Positions 11,061 through 22,645 of a stretch of DNA of 64,000 nt are shown here, piece after piece. The DNA comes from Ciona savignyi (taxonomy: Eukaryota > Chordata > Ascidiacea > Phlebobranchia > Cionidae). The notes beneath the pieces were generated by a model. It saw only the letters and a list, made by a program, of their open reading frames with translations. It ran no database searches and was not told the DNA's origin. Position 1 is the first letter of the stretch. The number at the start of each line of letters is the position of its first letter. The stretch covers positions 1-64,000 of the forward strand of contig CH002585.1 in NCBI GenBank assembly GCA_000149265.1, in the 5' to 3' direction. Made by a program: the position numbers and the translations under genes.

Positions 11061-12055
11061 CCATTATATTCGGCTCTATTATAATTCCCAAGCTTAAACT
11101 TACATTTCTATTATTGTTCAATACGTCACTTTTCATCATCGTCATTTTATACATTTCCACAATAACAAGCAGCATTTAAAAAAAATTGTCCCTTATTTTT
11201 TCTATATAAGGTGCATATTTCAAAACCGAAAATGTTGCTAATACATGAAACAATTGTTGTTGGGGTTTAAAGTATTTTGGATTGTACAGTCTTAGTAAAC
11301 AGACATCAGGATGACAAACATGTGCAATATTCTTTAAAACAGCATATTGCACATGGTTTTCCCATTCACGGTTTTCCCATTCACGGTTTTCCCATTTACG
11401 GAGATAAGCATGAATATCCTATCCACATAGGATATTCATATATATAGCCCCGAGAATTGTAATGTGTCAAGATTGTTATCACATCAGCAATCGTAATATT
11501 ATCTTTCGTCTACAGTTGGCTTAACGAAGATATTACAGTATGTTGTGAATGATTGTTTTTACTACAAACATCCTATTTTGGACAAACATATCCTATCCAC
11601 TCGTACCTGAGAACACATCTGTCTAGCCACCGGTTAATTTCCCTGTGCAAACTCTGTATTGGAACCGCTGACTATCTTTCTGATCGCGATAACCTGGCGA
11701 ATTAGAACCAGCAATAAAATGCCTTAAATACATTGTGTTTGCTGTATTTTAGTGACAACGAAATCTGTTAGACGTGCATCATACGAAAGCGTGTATATTT
11801 ACAGTTTTATTGGTTAATATAAATAACAGTCACCCTGTAATAATGCGTTCTATCACATTTACTTAATATGAGTTCTTGACTCTATCTATATAACTCGTAA
11901 TTTCATGGCAGATCTCAGCACGTGTCTATATTGGAACACTCATTATGGCGGTTCTCATTGTATTGCGTCAAGTATTGGATGCGTCCGTGGATTTACATAA
12001 ATGCACTGTGGGAATTAAAATATGACCACTAGGAGCGCTATATTTAACTATTACA
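11061..12055. other. Intergenic, no gene seen
   Basis: Contains a 17-bp triplicate (CACGGTTTTCCCATT, 11355-11400) and a SINE-A-like tail fragment (11400-11440). Otherwise nothing recognisable. Confidence 0.4.
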
Positions 12056-12133
12056 CACCCAATTTTATTATCACGCCAAACCGACCATCTCGTCTTTGAT
12101 AAAAATAACAAAATAAAATGTTTTAATGCAATC

Positions 12134-12139
12134 TTTATT
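12134..12139 (-). promoter_or_regulatory. PolyA signal of the C6-like gene
   Basis: AATAAA on the minus strand about 135 nt past the stop. Its mirror copy is at 23039-23044 in the right arm. Confidence 0.6.
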
Positions 12140-12273
12140 TCAAATCTTTTACACAAGATCAATTCCAAACTAAATTCTAAGTATACGTTTTCCTGAACAA
12201 CAACAAATAATAATCTTTTCCACAAAACTTAAAACAAAATGGATTCAGAACTACTTTTGGGTTTCGGGTAAGT

Positions 12274-15200
12274 TTAACCGATCATTTGAACTTTTGGTTT
12301 TGCGCCCGATCTTGATTCACAACTAATTCCACCGAAATTAGATTTACATAAGCATTTGCATGTTTTTCCATCATCCACCACCGTTAGCTTCCCAGAGTTA
12401 AAACATTTCTGTGGGCATTTTGCAGGATCGAACTTTGACAGATAGGCCTTGATTGCTCTGTTCATGTTATTCTTCTTTGTAATGTCATTGAAGACAGCGG
12501 ATATAGGAGTGAGCTGTTGGGATTCAATATTTAAGTAATTTGCACGGGGATAAATAGATAGCATATGTTTATCCCCGCAAATAGGAAAACGAAAGGGGTT
12601 AACACACGGGTAATCGTCAGATCACCTCGCGCCCACCGTCGGGTCACCGGAGCTATTGCAGTGTGTTGTATATGATTCACACGTTCCTTGATTTTGTAAG
12701 AACCTATTAAATTAGACCACATTAATCTGCTGGGTTCAGGCAATGTTCGTAGTGTCTTGTCCAAAGCACACCCGATGAGTTAAACCAATAGACCGGTCGG
12801 ATCAGTTTATTGGGTTAGTGCGTCACATTCGAATACCTCGGACGGTCAGTCGTCATTCACTCAAAGAGCGAGAATTGTAAGATAGAAACTGATTACTCGC
12901 TAGTCAGTCAAGGCACGGACATATGCCTGGACCGAGTAAAGTAATGGGTCATATTGAATCTAAAAGAACGTCTCCGTCACTCGAGTTTTCCAATTCACGG
13001 GAATAAATACAAATATCTTATTCTTTCTATTAATAAATCTCACTTTAAAGTCAACAACGGCTGGATGTTGTTTTAATGAAGCGACCCATGCGTTGAAGTT
13101 CGTCTTGTTGGCTTTGTTGTTGTTGAAACTCAAAGCTCCAGCTGTGCCCGACGTTCCTCCCCGTACGTTTGAAATGACATCGGTTGCGCTCTTTGTAAAG
13201 CTTCCTGTAAGGATAAGTATAAGGATAGGTTATGATATTCATGTTTATCCTCGTGAATGGGAAAACCAAGGGGGTTGACACACGGGCAATCGTCAGATCA
13301 CCTCGCACCCACTGTCAGGTTACCGGAGATATTGCAGTGTGTTGTGTATGATTCCTACAATTTGGTAGAACTCATTAATCTACTAGGTTCAGTTAATGGG
13401 CGCTAAGTGCTTTGCCCCACAATAGCTAGCGATCAGTTTCGAAGCTGCAACCTTTCGACCGAAAGGCGACACATCAACCAAGCAAATCTGTCTGTAATAT
13501 TCGACCAATGAAGCTGGTCTAATTTCGATATGAACAAGAATATTTTACTTTTACCCTGAGTAACGATGGAAAAGCTTGGGCATTGAGTTAAATTTTCAAA
13601 CGATTTATTAAATGTTTTTTTTATATGGTGGATCTATTTCGCCGACTAAGGACAGTCTGGTCTACAGAAACCATTTGAGAGCTTTCGAAATATATTTTAT
13701 CTATATACATTATTATGTATTTTATCAGTATCAGACCTTTTGCCACATATTGGGGAAATTGGAAAAAATGCAACATATTTTAACAAAGATACAAATTTAG
13801 TTTTAATGTTATTTACTTGTTTGCTTATTCTGACACTGGCAAATGCATCAACATCATCCACGTGTTTTTTGGCCAAGCTTAGTTTCGAACCCATAATGAA
13901 ATCGTTGTTAAAACTGTTTTTTGTATTTAAGTTAATATATGTATCGGCCGCGTTAACAATTAGGCCACATGACCGTATCGTCTTTTCCTGTTTATTCAGT
14001 TAAGTGTTTTGCCCACCTGCGTGTTTCCTTGATAAAGAGTTGCTCGAACATCGACTGCCACCAATACTTAAGCTACTGCCTTGGTACGCTGCAGATGCCT
14101 CTAAGCCAAGACAAGTCTTCTGCTCATACTCGGTTAGCTCTGCATTAGAGATATCAAGTTAGGGAAAAGCAAAACCTTTTTAGAAAGGTTGCGCTTTAGA
14201 ACAGTATATCATTACTTTAATGAAATTGCATGAGCACGGCAGAGTATTATGTTTTACCAAATTTAAGGAACGTGTCTATCATACACAACACACTGCAATA
14301 GCTGCGGTAACCCGACGGTGAGCACTAGGTGATCTAACGATTGCCCATGTGTTAACCCCCTTGGTTTTCCCATTCACGACGATAAACATGAATATCTTAT
14401 CCTATATCCAAGTGAATGGATTTCACAATTCAGCCAGTTTTGTATATAAATCCTGTGATGAGTGCGAATGTTTCGTTTTACAAAACATTTAAATTTATCA
14501 TGTTAAGTTGTAATTGGATTTTTTGTTTAATTTATAGGTGCAGTGCTGCAATTTACAAAATAAGGTTGTTAAATGCCGAATGCCTTTTTGACCATTTGAT
14601 CAACAAAACATAAAATGTAAATAAGGCAGATTAGCGCATTCTAATGTACATTCCGTTTTCACGGCACTAAAATGACTCTTATTATTTATATATATATCAC
14701 CAGTAAACCCATACTTGATTGACGAAGAGCTGACTTGGAGAAGCGATAAATATACTCATACCGCCCTCCCAAATATCCACTGGAATAATAGTGGGTGCCG
14801 AAACGACGGATTACCGCTTCATACTTTGCGTAATCATATGTTCTTGGCAAGTCTCTCACGTAGACTTGGAAGTTGTGTGAGGTAATAAAACTGTGTGGCC
14901 GTTTCCTGGGATGGAAGTTCCGAGATAGTAGAATCATTTAAGTAGTGTAGTGATTGTAAAAACGCTTATAAAATCCCTCTAAAGATTCGGGCTTATCCTT
15001 TAGCAGGACATTTAACCAACATTGTCTGAATTGAATAATAGGTTCTTTAAAATGAAAGGAACGACTGAATTATACCCAACACACTGCAATATCTCCGGTA
15101 TTGCGACCGTAATTATATTCATATATATAAAAGGCACACAACAGTAACCGTTTTGGCAGTTCGACTTTGCTTATGAGATGATATGAATAGGATAATGCAT

Positions 15201-18200
15201 TACTTCAGTTTATTTGTATTTCCTTGATGAAAATCCAGGAACGGGACCTTTGATAAAATTTAAACGGCAAATAAACAGCAAAACGACAGTCGTTTAACCA
15301 ACCACGTATAAAATGCATTGAATTTTACATTTAAGTAGCTGATTACAAAGCCCACATAAAACAACTTACATGGCAAAATTAGCTAGATGTATCTCACTGT
15401 AGATTTTAAATATTTTGGTGTCGGAATTTGTGCTTCACTGTAAAACTCTATTCATCGTTTCACTGCTTGAACCTGACAGTCCAAAAGTTAAAATACCTGT
15501 AGAATAAATATTTTTTAATGCCCCAAGTTAAATATCCACTAAAACAAGCAAGTGTAAAATCACAGGCGTTTACAAGTTAAACGAGTTTAGGTTAGAATTT
15601 TCAGTTTATCCCCGTGAATGGAAAAGCAGGAGGGTTAACACACGGGCAATCGTCAGATCACCTTGCGCCCACCGTCTGGTTACCGTAGCTTTTCCAGTGT
15701 GTTGTGTATCATTCGAACGTTCCTTCAATTTGGTAGAACCCACTAATCCGCGGGTTCAGGTAATGTCAGTTAAGTGGCTTGCCCCAAGAACACAATTGTC
15801 TAGCTAGTGACCTGTTTCGTATATGCAACGTATTGGCCAAAAGGCGACACACTTATCCACCAGACTAATCTGTCACACGACGTTTATTTTGCATTTTAAA
15901 AAACTGTTAAAGGATCACACCTAAAATAAATCAAAAGTAAAACTTAGAAAAAATATATTAAGATTGTTTACCAAGAAGTAATCCGCCGAAGCTGAATGAT
16001 TTTTTTACAGTTTTTCTCTCGGCTTGAAAGAAAGACTCTACACTATTATAACTGTCGACCTTGAACGACGTCGAAGCACTAACCTATGGGCATTGGTTAT
16101 TCTTGCGTTTCAATATCACGATTTAAAGCCATTTTAATAACACTTTGTTTATATGATTGTGTATTTGTTTATATGATTGTGTATTTGTTTGTATGATTGT
16201 GCATTTGTTTGTATGATTGTTTATATGTTTGTATGATTGTTTATATGATTGTATGATTGTGTAATTGTTTATATGATTGTGTATTTGTTTGTATGATNNN
16301 NNNNNNNNNNNNNNNNNNNNNNNNNNNNNNNNNNNNNNNNNNNNNNNNNNNNNNNNNNNNNNNNNNNNNNNNNNNNNNNNNNNNNNNNNNNNNNNNNNNN
16401 NNNNNNNNNNNNNNNNNNNNNNNNNNNNNNNNNNNNNNNNNNNNNNNNNNNNNNNNNNNNNNNNNNNNNNNNNNNNNNNNNNNNNNNNNNNNNNNNNNNN
16501 NNNNNNNNNNNNNNNNNNNNNNNNNNNNNNNNNNNNNNATATGATTGTTTATTTGTTTGTATGATTGTGTTTTTGTTTGTATGATTGTGTAATTGTTTAT
16601 ATGATTCTGCATTTAGTTATATAATTATGTATTTGTTTATATGATTGTGTATTTGTTTATATGATTGTGTATATCAGGATTTCTCGTCCACACTATAATA
16701 ATTTTAAACCAACCACATTGATACCATTGGACTTTAAATTTTTATGCACGTTCTATTGACGCGGACATCATGCAGTTAAGTTATATACAAAGATTTTGCA
16801 AAAAACCTGAAATTTGTAGGATTGTATGTTAAAAGGCCTGCGGAAGAGCTTCTTGTGGTCGCCACTCATAACTGTGGGACATTGCCCGTTGAATTTGTTG
16901 TTGGCAAGGAAACTCGCTCTTTCTTTCATGGTTGTGATGTCATAACTGTAGCGAAGTTGTTTGTTATATATTCATATAAAACTGAGTGGGTTCTACCAAA
17001 TTAAAGGGACGTATGAGTCATACACAACACACTACAATAGCTTCGATAACTCGACGGTGGGCACGAGGTGATCTGACGATTGCCCGTGTGTAAACCACCT
17101 TGGTTTTCTCATTCACGGGGATAAACATTAATATCCTATCCTATACCTTGTGGACAAATATCCAGCGAAACCGATTAACATACAGGATTACATGTATAAA
17201 AATCGGTATTCGCAACAAGCCAATAAAGGGCTCAATACTTATTCAAACAAAATATAAAATAGATTCGTAGTCAGAGGTAAGGTAAAGTATGGCCGTATAG
17301 TGGAGTATTAAACGCGACCGAAATATATATATCATTAGTTAAGTAACGAGGCCATCAAAGTTTCAAAGTTTGACAGACTCGTAATTTAGCGGAAATAATA
17401 AAAAAATTATTCGTGTTTGCGATCGTGTGGCAGCATGGTTATCACGACCGATACATAAGCATAAGCAATCATAAATACACTATTATTATGAGTATAAAAA
17501 AAACTAAAAGCTCTAATGCAATTTCATTACGCTTTTAAAGAATTTCCAGTTATTTTAAAAAAAAAGCATTACAGCGGCTTCAGAAACCCGACGATTAGGG
17601 CGTAATCTTACCTTTGTCGGTGTGATAACGCCTTTGGATTTTTTTTCCATTCATAGACACAATTATGAATAAATTTTTCCATTTTTCCTAAACAGTCATT
17701 AATAATAGATATCTAACATGGTATTGAGTTAACCTACCCCGCTCCAGCGATATCAGCATTGGGGATATTCTGATAGGTGTGTGGACCACAAGGAGAGTGT
17801 GTGGTGTTGCAATGTTTTTCATCGGAGAAATCTTCGCAGTCGTTGTCTTTATTGCAAGTTACATGCTTATCAACGCACTTTCCACCTGGGGGAATAAAAT
17901 GTGAATAAGATTTCATGTTTTGTTCTGGTGAATAGGAAAACGCAATGGGGTTACCACACGGGCAATCGTTAGATCAGCTCATTCCACCGTCGGGTTACCG
18001 GAGCTATGGCAGTGTGTTGTGTATGATTGATACGCTCCATACCAAGTTACAGGGTAGGATAGCCAAGACCAGTTGATGAGAAATGAAATAATAAAAGCTA
18101 TTGCAACATTTCCTTTAACATTTGCAACTGAATATTCCCAGCAAAACTTCCTCAAAATATTTACATAAAATATCTTCAATTCTAAGTGCCGCAGAGATTG

Positions 18201-19113
18201 CTTTAAAGCGTGAAACGACACTCACCGACTGCACAGGTAAATTGCGAAGGGGAGCATTTTGGAGGTGGACACTGTACTTGTGCAGGACATGTAGTGTAGT
18301 TAAACTGAACATGCGACCCAGTGCAGAGTGCGCCACCGAATTCGGATGGTCGCGCTACTATTCTGGTCCGCGCCTGTGAACAAAAAATACGACATGTAGT
18401 TGTACGGTCGTGTGGCCTAATGGTTAACGCTACCGATATATATATATATATACCGACTATTATGCATAAAAACGGTCCAGCTGACCAACCCATCATGGGT
18501 TCGAAACTTGGCTCCGTCAAAAAAAATAAAAAATAAATACGAAAATACCCAGTTATGTTGATAATTTGAACACCTTAACACCATAATAATATTGATATTG
18601 ATGCGGATGTTTCAAATAACTCACCCTTCCCCCCTGGAAGGCACTTCACACAGCTTGCCCAAGGCCCCCATTTCCCCCACACGCAGTTGATGGGGCATTT
18701 CTGAACGTTGCAAGCTTTCTTTTCTTTCATATGTGGACAGCCGTTACCTCCACGGGCTTGTGCTACTGTTACGTATCGGAATCTCTCAGTCATCCCACCG
18801 CCACACTGTTTTGAGCAAGACTTCCATTTACTCCAATGCGAAACCTGAAATGAATTGTATTATACGGTCGTGTGGCCGAATGGTTAACGTGGCCGATGCA
18901 GATACGTATCCAACACAAAAAAGGTAATCAGGATTTTAAAAATCTGACCAAGTAAAAATGCATAATATTCGTTTTTTTTCCACATTAGCGAGTAAGTATA
19001 CAGTAAAATACTTATAACAGTTCGAAAATATATACCTGACATTTTTTTCGACAGCCTTTCACCAAAAGCGTCAAATGAATGAGCAAGATTAGTCCACACA
19101 ACACTACCCTCAT
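12274..19113 (-). CDS. Complement C6-like protein (TSP1-TSP1-LDLa-MACPF-EGF)
   Basis: Eleven coding exons, minus strand: 19036-19113, 18625-18844, 18226-18373, 17738-17885, 16807-16945, 15972-16083, 15439-15472, 14709-14905, 14017-14139, 13044-13204, 12274-12513 (about 532 aa). The first exon encodes a signal peptide (MRVV then a hydrophobic run, cleavage near VKG-C). Then come two TSP1 repeats (WSKWKSCSKQCGGG; WGKWGPWASC), an LDLa module (CNKDNDCEDFSDEKHC) and a MACPF domain opening IAGAGYD with RRFGTHYYSSGYLGGRYEY and VRGGTSG motifs. A final EGF-like module (CKCLCKSNFGGISCE) is followed by TAA at 12274. MACPF proteins form membrane pores; this domain order is that of terminal complement components without the C6 C-terminal CCP/FIM modules. 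All junction phases agree except 18844-18625 to 18373, which is off by one next to a six-G run. The 34-bp exon is the least certain. Confidence 0.8.
12546..12850 (-). mobile_element. SINE-A, near full length, in C6-like intron
   Basis: Sense to the gene. Its tail ends about 30 nt before the 3' splice site of the last exon (12513). The matching copy is 22345-22645 in the right arm, so insertion predates the duplication. Confidence 0.8.
13222..13500 (-). mobile_element. SINE-A whose tail forms a C6-like 3' splice site region
   Basis: Sense to the gene. The tail (ACCTATCCTTATACTTATCC) is followed immediately by TTACAG|GAAGC, the acceptor of exon 13044-13204. The matching copy is 21685-21957. 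Confidence 0.8.
13865..13987 (-). mobile_element. SINE-B copy
   Basis: Head ACGGTCATGTGGCC and TTCGAAACTAAGC, minus strand. The mirror copy is at 21214-21320. Confidence 0.65.
14262..14405 (+). mobile_element. SINE-A 3' half, present only in the left arm
   Basis: Runs from AACGTGTCTATCATACAC to ATCTTATCCTAT. No counterpart in the right arm between 20870 and 21035. Confidence 0.7.
15597..15885 (-). mobile_element. SINE-A, near full length, in C6-like intron
   Basis: All conserved blocks present on the minus strand, sense to the gene; tail about 120 nt before the acceptor of exon 15439-15472. A SINE-A fragment (plus strand) also lies at 15060-15110, and 15215-15360 resembles family C. Confidence 0.8.
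16139..16675. repeat. 20-bp minisatellite containing an assembly gap
   Basis: Units of TGTATTTGTTTATATGATTG, with TTTG/TATG variants, on both sides of the N run 16298-16538. It lies in the intron between the MACPF exons 16807-16945 and 15972-16083. True copy number is unknown. Confidence 0.9.
16985..17145 (+). mobile_element. SINE-A 3' half in C6-like intron
   Basis: TGGGTTCTACCAAATTAAAG to ATATCCTATCCTATACC, antisense to the gene, starting about 40 nt upstream of exon 16807-16945 in gene order. Confidence 0.75.
17290..17500 (+). mobile_element. Two degenerate SINE-B fragments
   Basis: GGCCGTATAGTGGAGTATTA at 17290 and GTGTGGCAGCATGGTTATCA at 17425, each followed by CGACCGA.ATA. Confidence 0.5.
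17920..18045 (-). mobile_element. SINE-A 3' fragment in C6-like intron
   Basis: Sense to the gene; end lies about 30-40 nt before the LDLa exon acceptor (17885). Confidence 0.65.
18402..18537 (+). mobile_element. SINE-B copy
   Basis: ACGGTCGTGTGGCCTAATGG, a TA-dinucleotide run, AAAACGGTCC, then CATGGGTTCGAAACTTGGCTC and an A-rich tail. Confidence 0.75.
18862..18960 (+). mobile_element. SINE-B copy, truncated
   Basis: ACGGTCGTGTGGCCGAATGG then TTAACGTGGCCGATGCAGATA. The B-box half is lost. It lies in the intron between the signal-peptide exon and the first TSP1 exon. Confidence 0.6.
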
Positions 19114-19311
19114 AGTTCCCACTTACAATTACTGGAAATATTTTTCGTTAACATTAAAAAGCCGAGCAGTACGATCGAGTGATTACATTGATAAATACAG
19201 TTTCCTTGTTACTCTGTGACAACCAAACCGACCCGTTGACAAGTCGCTTGTGTCGAGAAACTTAGCAGACAACGCGTGAACCCAGTGGATTAATAGGTTC
19301 CACTAAAACTT

Positions 19312-19625
19312 AAGTTCATAATCATACACAACTCACTGCAATAGCCTCGGTGGCTTAAACATAGGCACAAAGCACTTTGGCATGATTGTACTCGGGGATT
19401 GGAAAACTCGAGTGGGTTAACACACGTCCGATTACCTCGCGCCCACCGTCGGGTTACCGGAGCTATTGCAGTGTATTATGTATAATTAACATGCTCCTTC
19501 AATTTGGTAGAACCCATTGTTTAACTGGGTTCAGGTGATTTCTGGTACATGGCTTGGCCAAGAACAAAACCGAATAGCTAGCGGCCAACTTCGAATCTAC
19601 AACCGTTCGAATGAAAGGCAACGCA
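19312..19625 (-). mobile_element. SINE-A (19392-19625, minus) beside an inverted fragment (19312-19390)
   Basis: Upstream of the C6-like start codon. The minus copy is nearly complete. The neighbouring plus fragment keeps CATACACAACTCACTGCAAT. Confidence 0.7.
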
Positions 19626-19654
19626 CTTATCAACCATGCCAAGCACGCATATCA

Positions 19655-19890
19655 CCTTAAAAACGGGAGCAACAAAAAAGGAGAGAAAGCGGAAAGAAGG
19701 GAAACTACAAACCAAAACTTTGGAAACTAATTTTAACCCTGCCCTAAACACAAATCTCAACCCCAGAACTATTCCTAACCCTAACCCCATCTTTAAAACT
19801 AACTCTAACGCGCAAAGCTTTATCTTAGGTCGAGCAGTGTCTCTCCTTCCCGTCTTTCCACTTTTCCTTCTTTTAGTTTTCCCCCAAAAC
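19655..19890. mobile_element. Non-autonomous DNA transposon-like element (family D)
   Basis: Ends are inverted: AAAAAAGGAGAGAAAGCGGAA against TTTCCACTTTTCCTTCTTTT. The interior has the TTTTAACCCTGCCCTAAACAC, CTCAACCCCAGAACTA and CCTAACCCTAACCCC blocks also found at 44000-44490 and 60100-60830. Confidence 0.6.
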
Positions 19891-19899
19891 AGGAGTCGC

Positions 19900-20687
19900 T
19901 TTCACACAAACGACGATACAATAAAACACTGTCTATAATGAGCGTGCCACTCTGCTACTTATACAGCACATAACGATCGAAGCCGAGTTCCCAAGCAGGT
20001 GTAGGAATAAAGGACGCTTGGTGAAACGTTTGTTATATTATAATTAGGAAAGAAAACTCATTTTGTATTTAAATATTTTTAAAGAAGCTTTGTTAGTATA
20101 AAAAATGAAATGTTTAGGGTTTCAATCCAAAGAAGGATATGAATCATTTTGGAACATTTAGTTCGAATGGATAACTGTTGTGGTTTAGTATTCTTGCTTG
20201 CGTTACGTATTAGATTTTGCAAGACTGGCGTATAATCGATGATTACATTTCTTTGTTGCGCATTTTAATGTTTAAACCGTAGCTTTAATCATTTGGTCCG
20301 ACCGATTAGCTTGGTGGGGTAGCGCGTGTTGCCTTTTACCTGAAGGTTTGTAAGGTTGAAGCCAATCGTCAGCTAGTCGGTTCCTTTGATAAGACACTAA
20401 GCGAACATTCTCCTTGAATTAGTAAACACAAGGAGGCGGGCAGACATATTGTGCTATCGGTCGGCTACCGAAGCTATTTTGTTGCATATGATAAAGTCGT
20501 TCATTCACTTTTAGAAAACCCCATTAAAGCACTGAGTTCGTGCGGTGACTTCTAAGTTAAACACAACGAACTAAGTATGAAATACCACATTTAATTCGGT
20601 AACTTATTGTTTATACCGTTGTGGGGAATGACTTTGTGCGGCTGGAGATTGAAATAGACGGATAACTTTTTAACCGGTTAGTCTGGT
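19900..20687. other. Non-coding spacer with degenerate SINE-A (about 20300-20520, plus)
   Basis: The SINE-like part keeps GATTAGCTTGGTGG, CTAGTCGGTTCCTTTGATAA and GACACTAAGCGAACATT. No upstream TSP1, LDLa or signal-peptide exons for the right-arm C6-like copy are visible here. Confidence 0.5.
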
Positions 20688-21213
20688 GATATTTGGGAGG
20701 GCGGTATGAGTATATTTATCGCTTCTCCAAGTCAGCTCTTCGTCATTCCGGTATGGGTTTACTGGTGATATATATATATAAATAATAAGAGTCATTTCAG
20801 TGCCGTGGAAACGGAATGTACATTAGAATGCGCTAACCTGCTCCATTTACATTTTATGTTATGTTGATCAAATGCTCAAAAGACATTCGGCATTTAAACA
20901 ATATTGTTTTGTAAATTGCAGCACTGCACCTATAAATTAAACAAAAAATCCAATTACAACTTAACTTATGATTTAAAAACAAAAACAAAACAATGAATTT
21001 AAATGTTAAAAAAAGGTTTTGCTTTTCCCTAACTTGGTATCTCTAATGCAGGGCTAACCGATCATGAGCAGAAGACTTGTCTTGGCTTAGAGGCATCTGC
21101 AGCATACCAAGGCAGTAGCTTTAGTATTGGTGGCAGTCGGTGCTCGAGCAACTCTTTATCAAGGAACCACGCAGGTGGGGAAGACACTTAACTGAATAAA
21201 CAGGAAAAGACGA

Positions 21214-21320
21214 TACGGTCTTGTGGCCAAATTGTTAACGCGGCCGATACTTATATTAACTTAAATACAAAAAACGGTCTTAACAACGAATCCATTATGG
21301 GTTCGAAACTAAGCTTGGCC
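21214..21320 (+). mobile_element. SINE-B copy (mirror of 13865-13987)
   Basis: ACGGTCTTGTGGCCAAATTG to CATTATGGGTTCGAAACTAA. Shared by both arms, so older than the duplication. Confidence 0.65.
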
Positions 21321-21684
21321 AAAAAACGCGCGGATGATGTTGATGCATTTGCCAGTGTCAGAATAAGCAAACAAGTAAATAACACTAAAACTAATTTTGT
21401 ATCTTTGTTAAAATATGTTGCATTTATTTTCCAATTTCCCCAATATGTGGCAAAAGGTCTGATACTGATAAAATATATTTCGAAAGCTCTTAAGTGACGA
21501 TCGTTTCTGTCGACCAGACTGTCTTTAGTCAGCAATATAGATTCCACCATATAAAAAAAACATTTAATAAATCGTTTGAAAATTTAACTCAATGCCCTAA
21601 GCTTTTCCATCATTACATAGGGTAAAAGTAAAATATTCTTGTTCATATCGAAATTAGACCAGCTTCATTGTTCGAACATTACAG

Positions 21685-21957
21685 ACAGATTTGCTTGGTT
21701 GATGTGTCGCCTTTCGGTCGAAAGGTTGCAGCTTCGAAACTGATTGCTAGCTATTGTGGGGCAAAGTACTTAGCGCCCATTAACTGAACCCAGTAGATTA
21801 ATGAGTTCTACCAAATTGTAGGAATCATACACAACACACTGCAATATCTCCGGTACCATGACGATGGGCGCGAGGTGATCTGACTATTGCCCGTGTGTTA
21901 ACCCCCTTGGATTTCCCATTCACGAGGATAAACATGAATATCATAACCTATCTTTAT
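21685..21957 (+). mobile_element. SINE-A (mirror of 13222-13500)
   Basis: Again ends directly at the acceptor of the exon 21972-22132. Confidence 0.8.
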
Positions 21958-22344
21958 ACTTATCCTTGCAGGAAGCTTTACAAAGAGCGCAACCGATGTC
22001 ATTTCAAACGTACGGGGAGGAACGTCGGGCACAGCTGGAGCTTTGAGTTTCAACAACAACAAAGCCAACAAGACGAACTTCAACGCATGGGTCGCTTCAT
22101 TAAAACAACATCCAGCTGTTGTTGACTTTAAAGTGAGATTTATTAATAGAAATAATAAGATATTTGTATTTATTCCCGTGAATTGGAAAACTCAAGTGAC
22201 GGAGACGTTCTTTTAGATTCAATATGACCCATTACTTTACTCGGTCCAGACATATGTCCGTGCCCTGACTGACTAGCGAGTAACCAGTTTCTATCTTACA
22301 ATTCTCGCTCTTTGAGTGAATGACGACTGATCGTACGAGGTATT

Positions 22345-22645
22345 CAAATGTGACGCACTAACCCAATAAACTGGTCCGACCGGTCTATTGGTTTAACTCA
22401 TCGGGTGTTCCTTGGACAAGACACTTTACGAACATTGCCTGAACCCAGCAGATTAATGGGGTCTAATTTAATAGGTTCTTACAAATTGAAGGAGACGTGT
22501 GAATCACACACAACACACTGCAATAGCTTCCGTAACCCGATATTGGACGCGAGGCGATCTGATGATTGCCCGTGTGTTAACCCCTTTGGTTTTCCTATTT
22601 GCGGAGATAAACATATCCTATCCATTTATCCCCGTACAAATTACT
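22345..22645 (+). mobile_element. SINE-A (mirror of 12546-12850)
   Basis: Near full length; tail about 25 nt before the acceptor of the last exon (22666). Confidence 0.8.

Larger units (their letters stand above)
12056..14777. repeat. Left arm of large inverted duplication
   Basis: Reads as the reverse complement of 20688-23122. It covers the 3' part of the C6-like gene: part of the 14709-14905 exon, exons 14017-14139, 13044-13204 and 12274-12513, their introns, two SINE-A copies and the 3' UTR with polyA signal. The left arm has about 290 extra bases (roughly 14180-14480, containing a SINE-A 3' half) not found in the right arm. Boundaries are by eye: outer edge at the CACCCAATTTTATTATCA block, inner edge within the MACPF exon. 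Confidence 0.9.

Noticed and set aside
13093..13278. Plus-strand frame with a hydrophobic start, mirrored at 21898-22083 on minus
   Set aside because: Antisense of the real MACPF exon 13044-13204 (and its copy). The sense strand has splice sites and family motifs.
13051..13308. Minus-strand frame rich in Gln over the same exon
   Set aside because: Wrong frame of the MACPF exon; the correct frame gives VRGGTSG and HPAVVDFK with matching phases.
16241..16612. Long frames across the N run
   Set aside because: Produced by undefined bases in a minisatellite.
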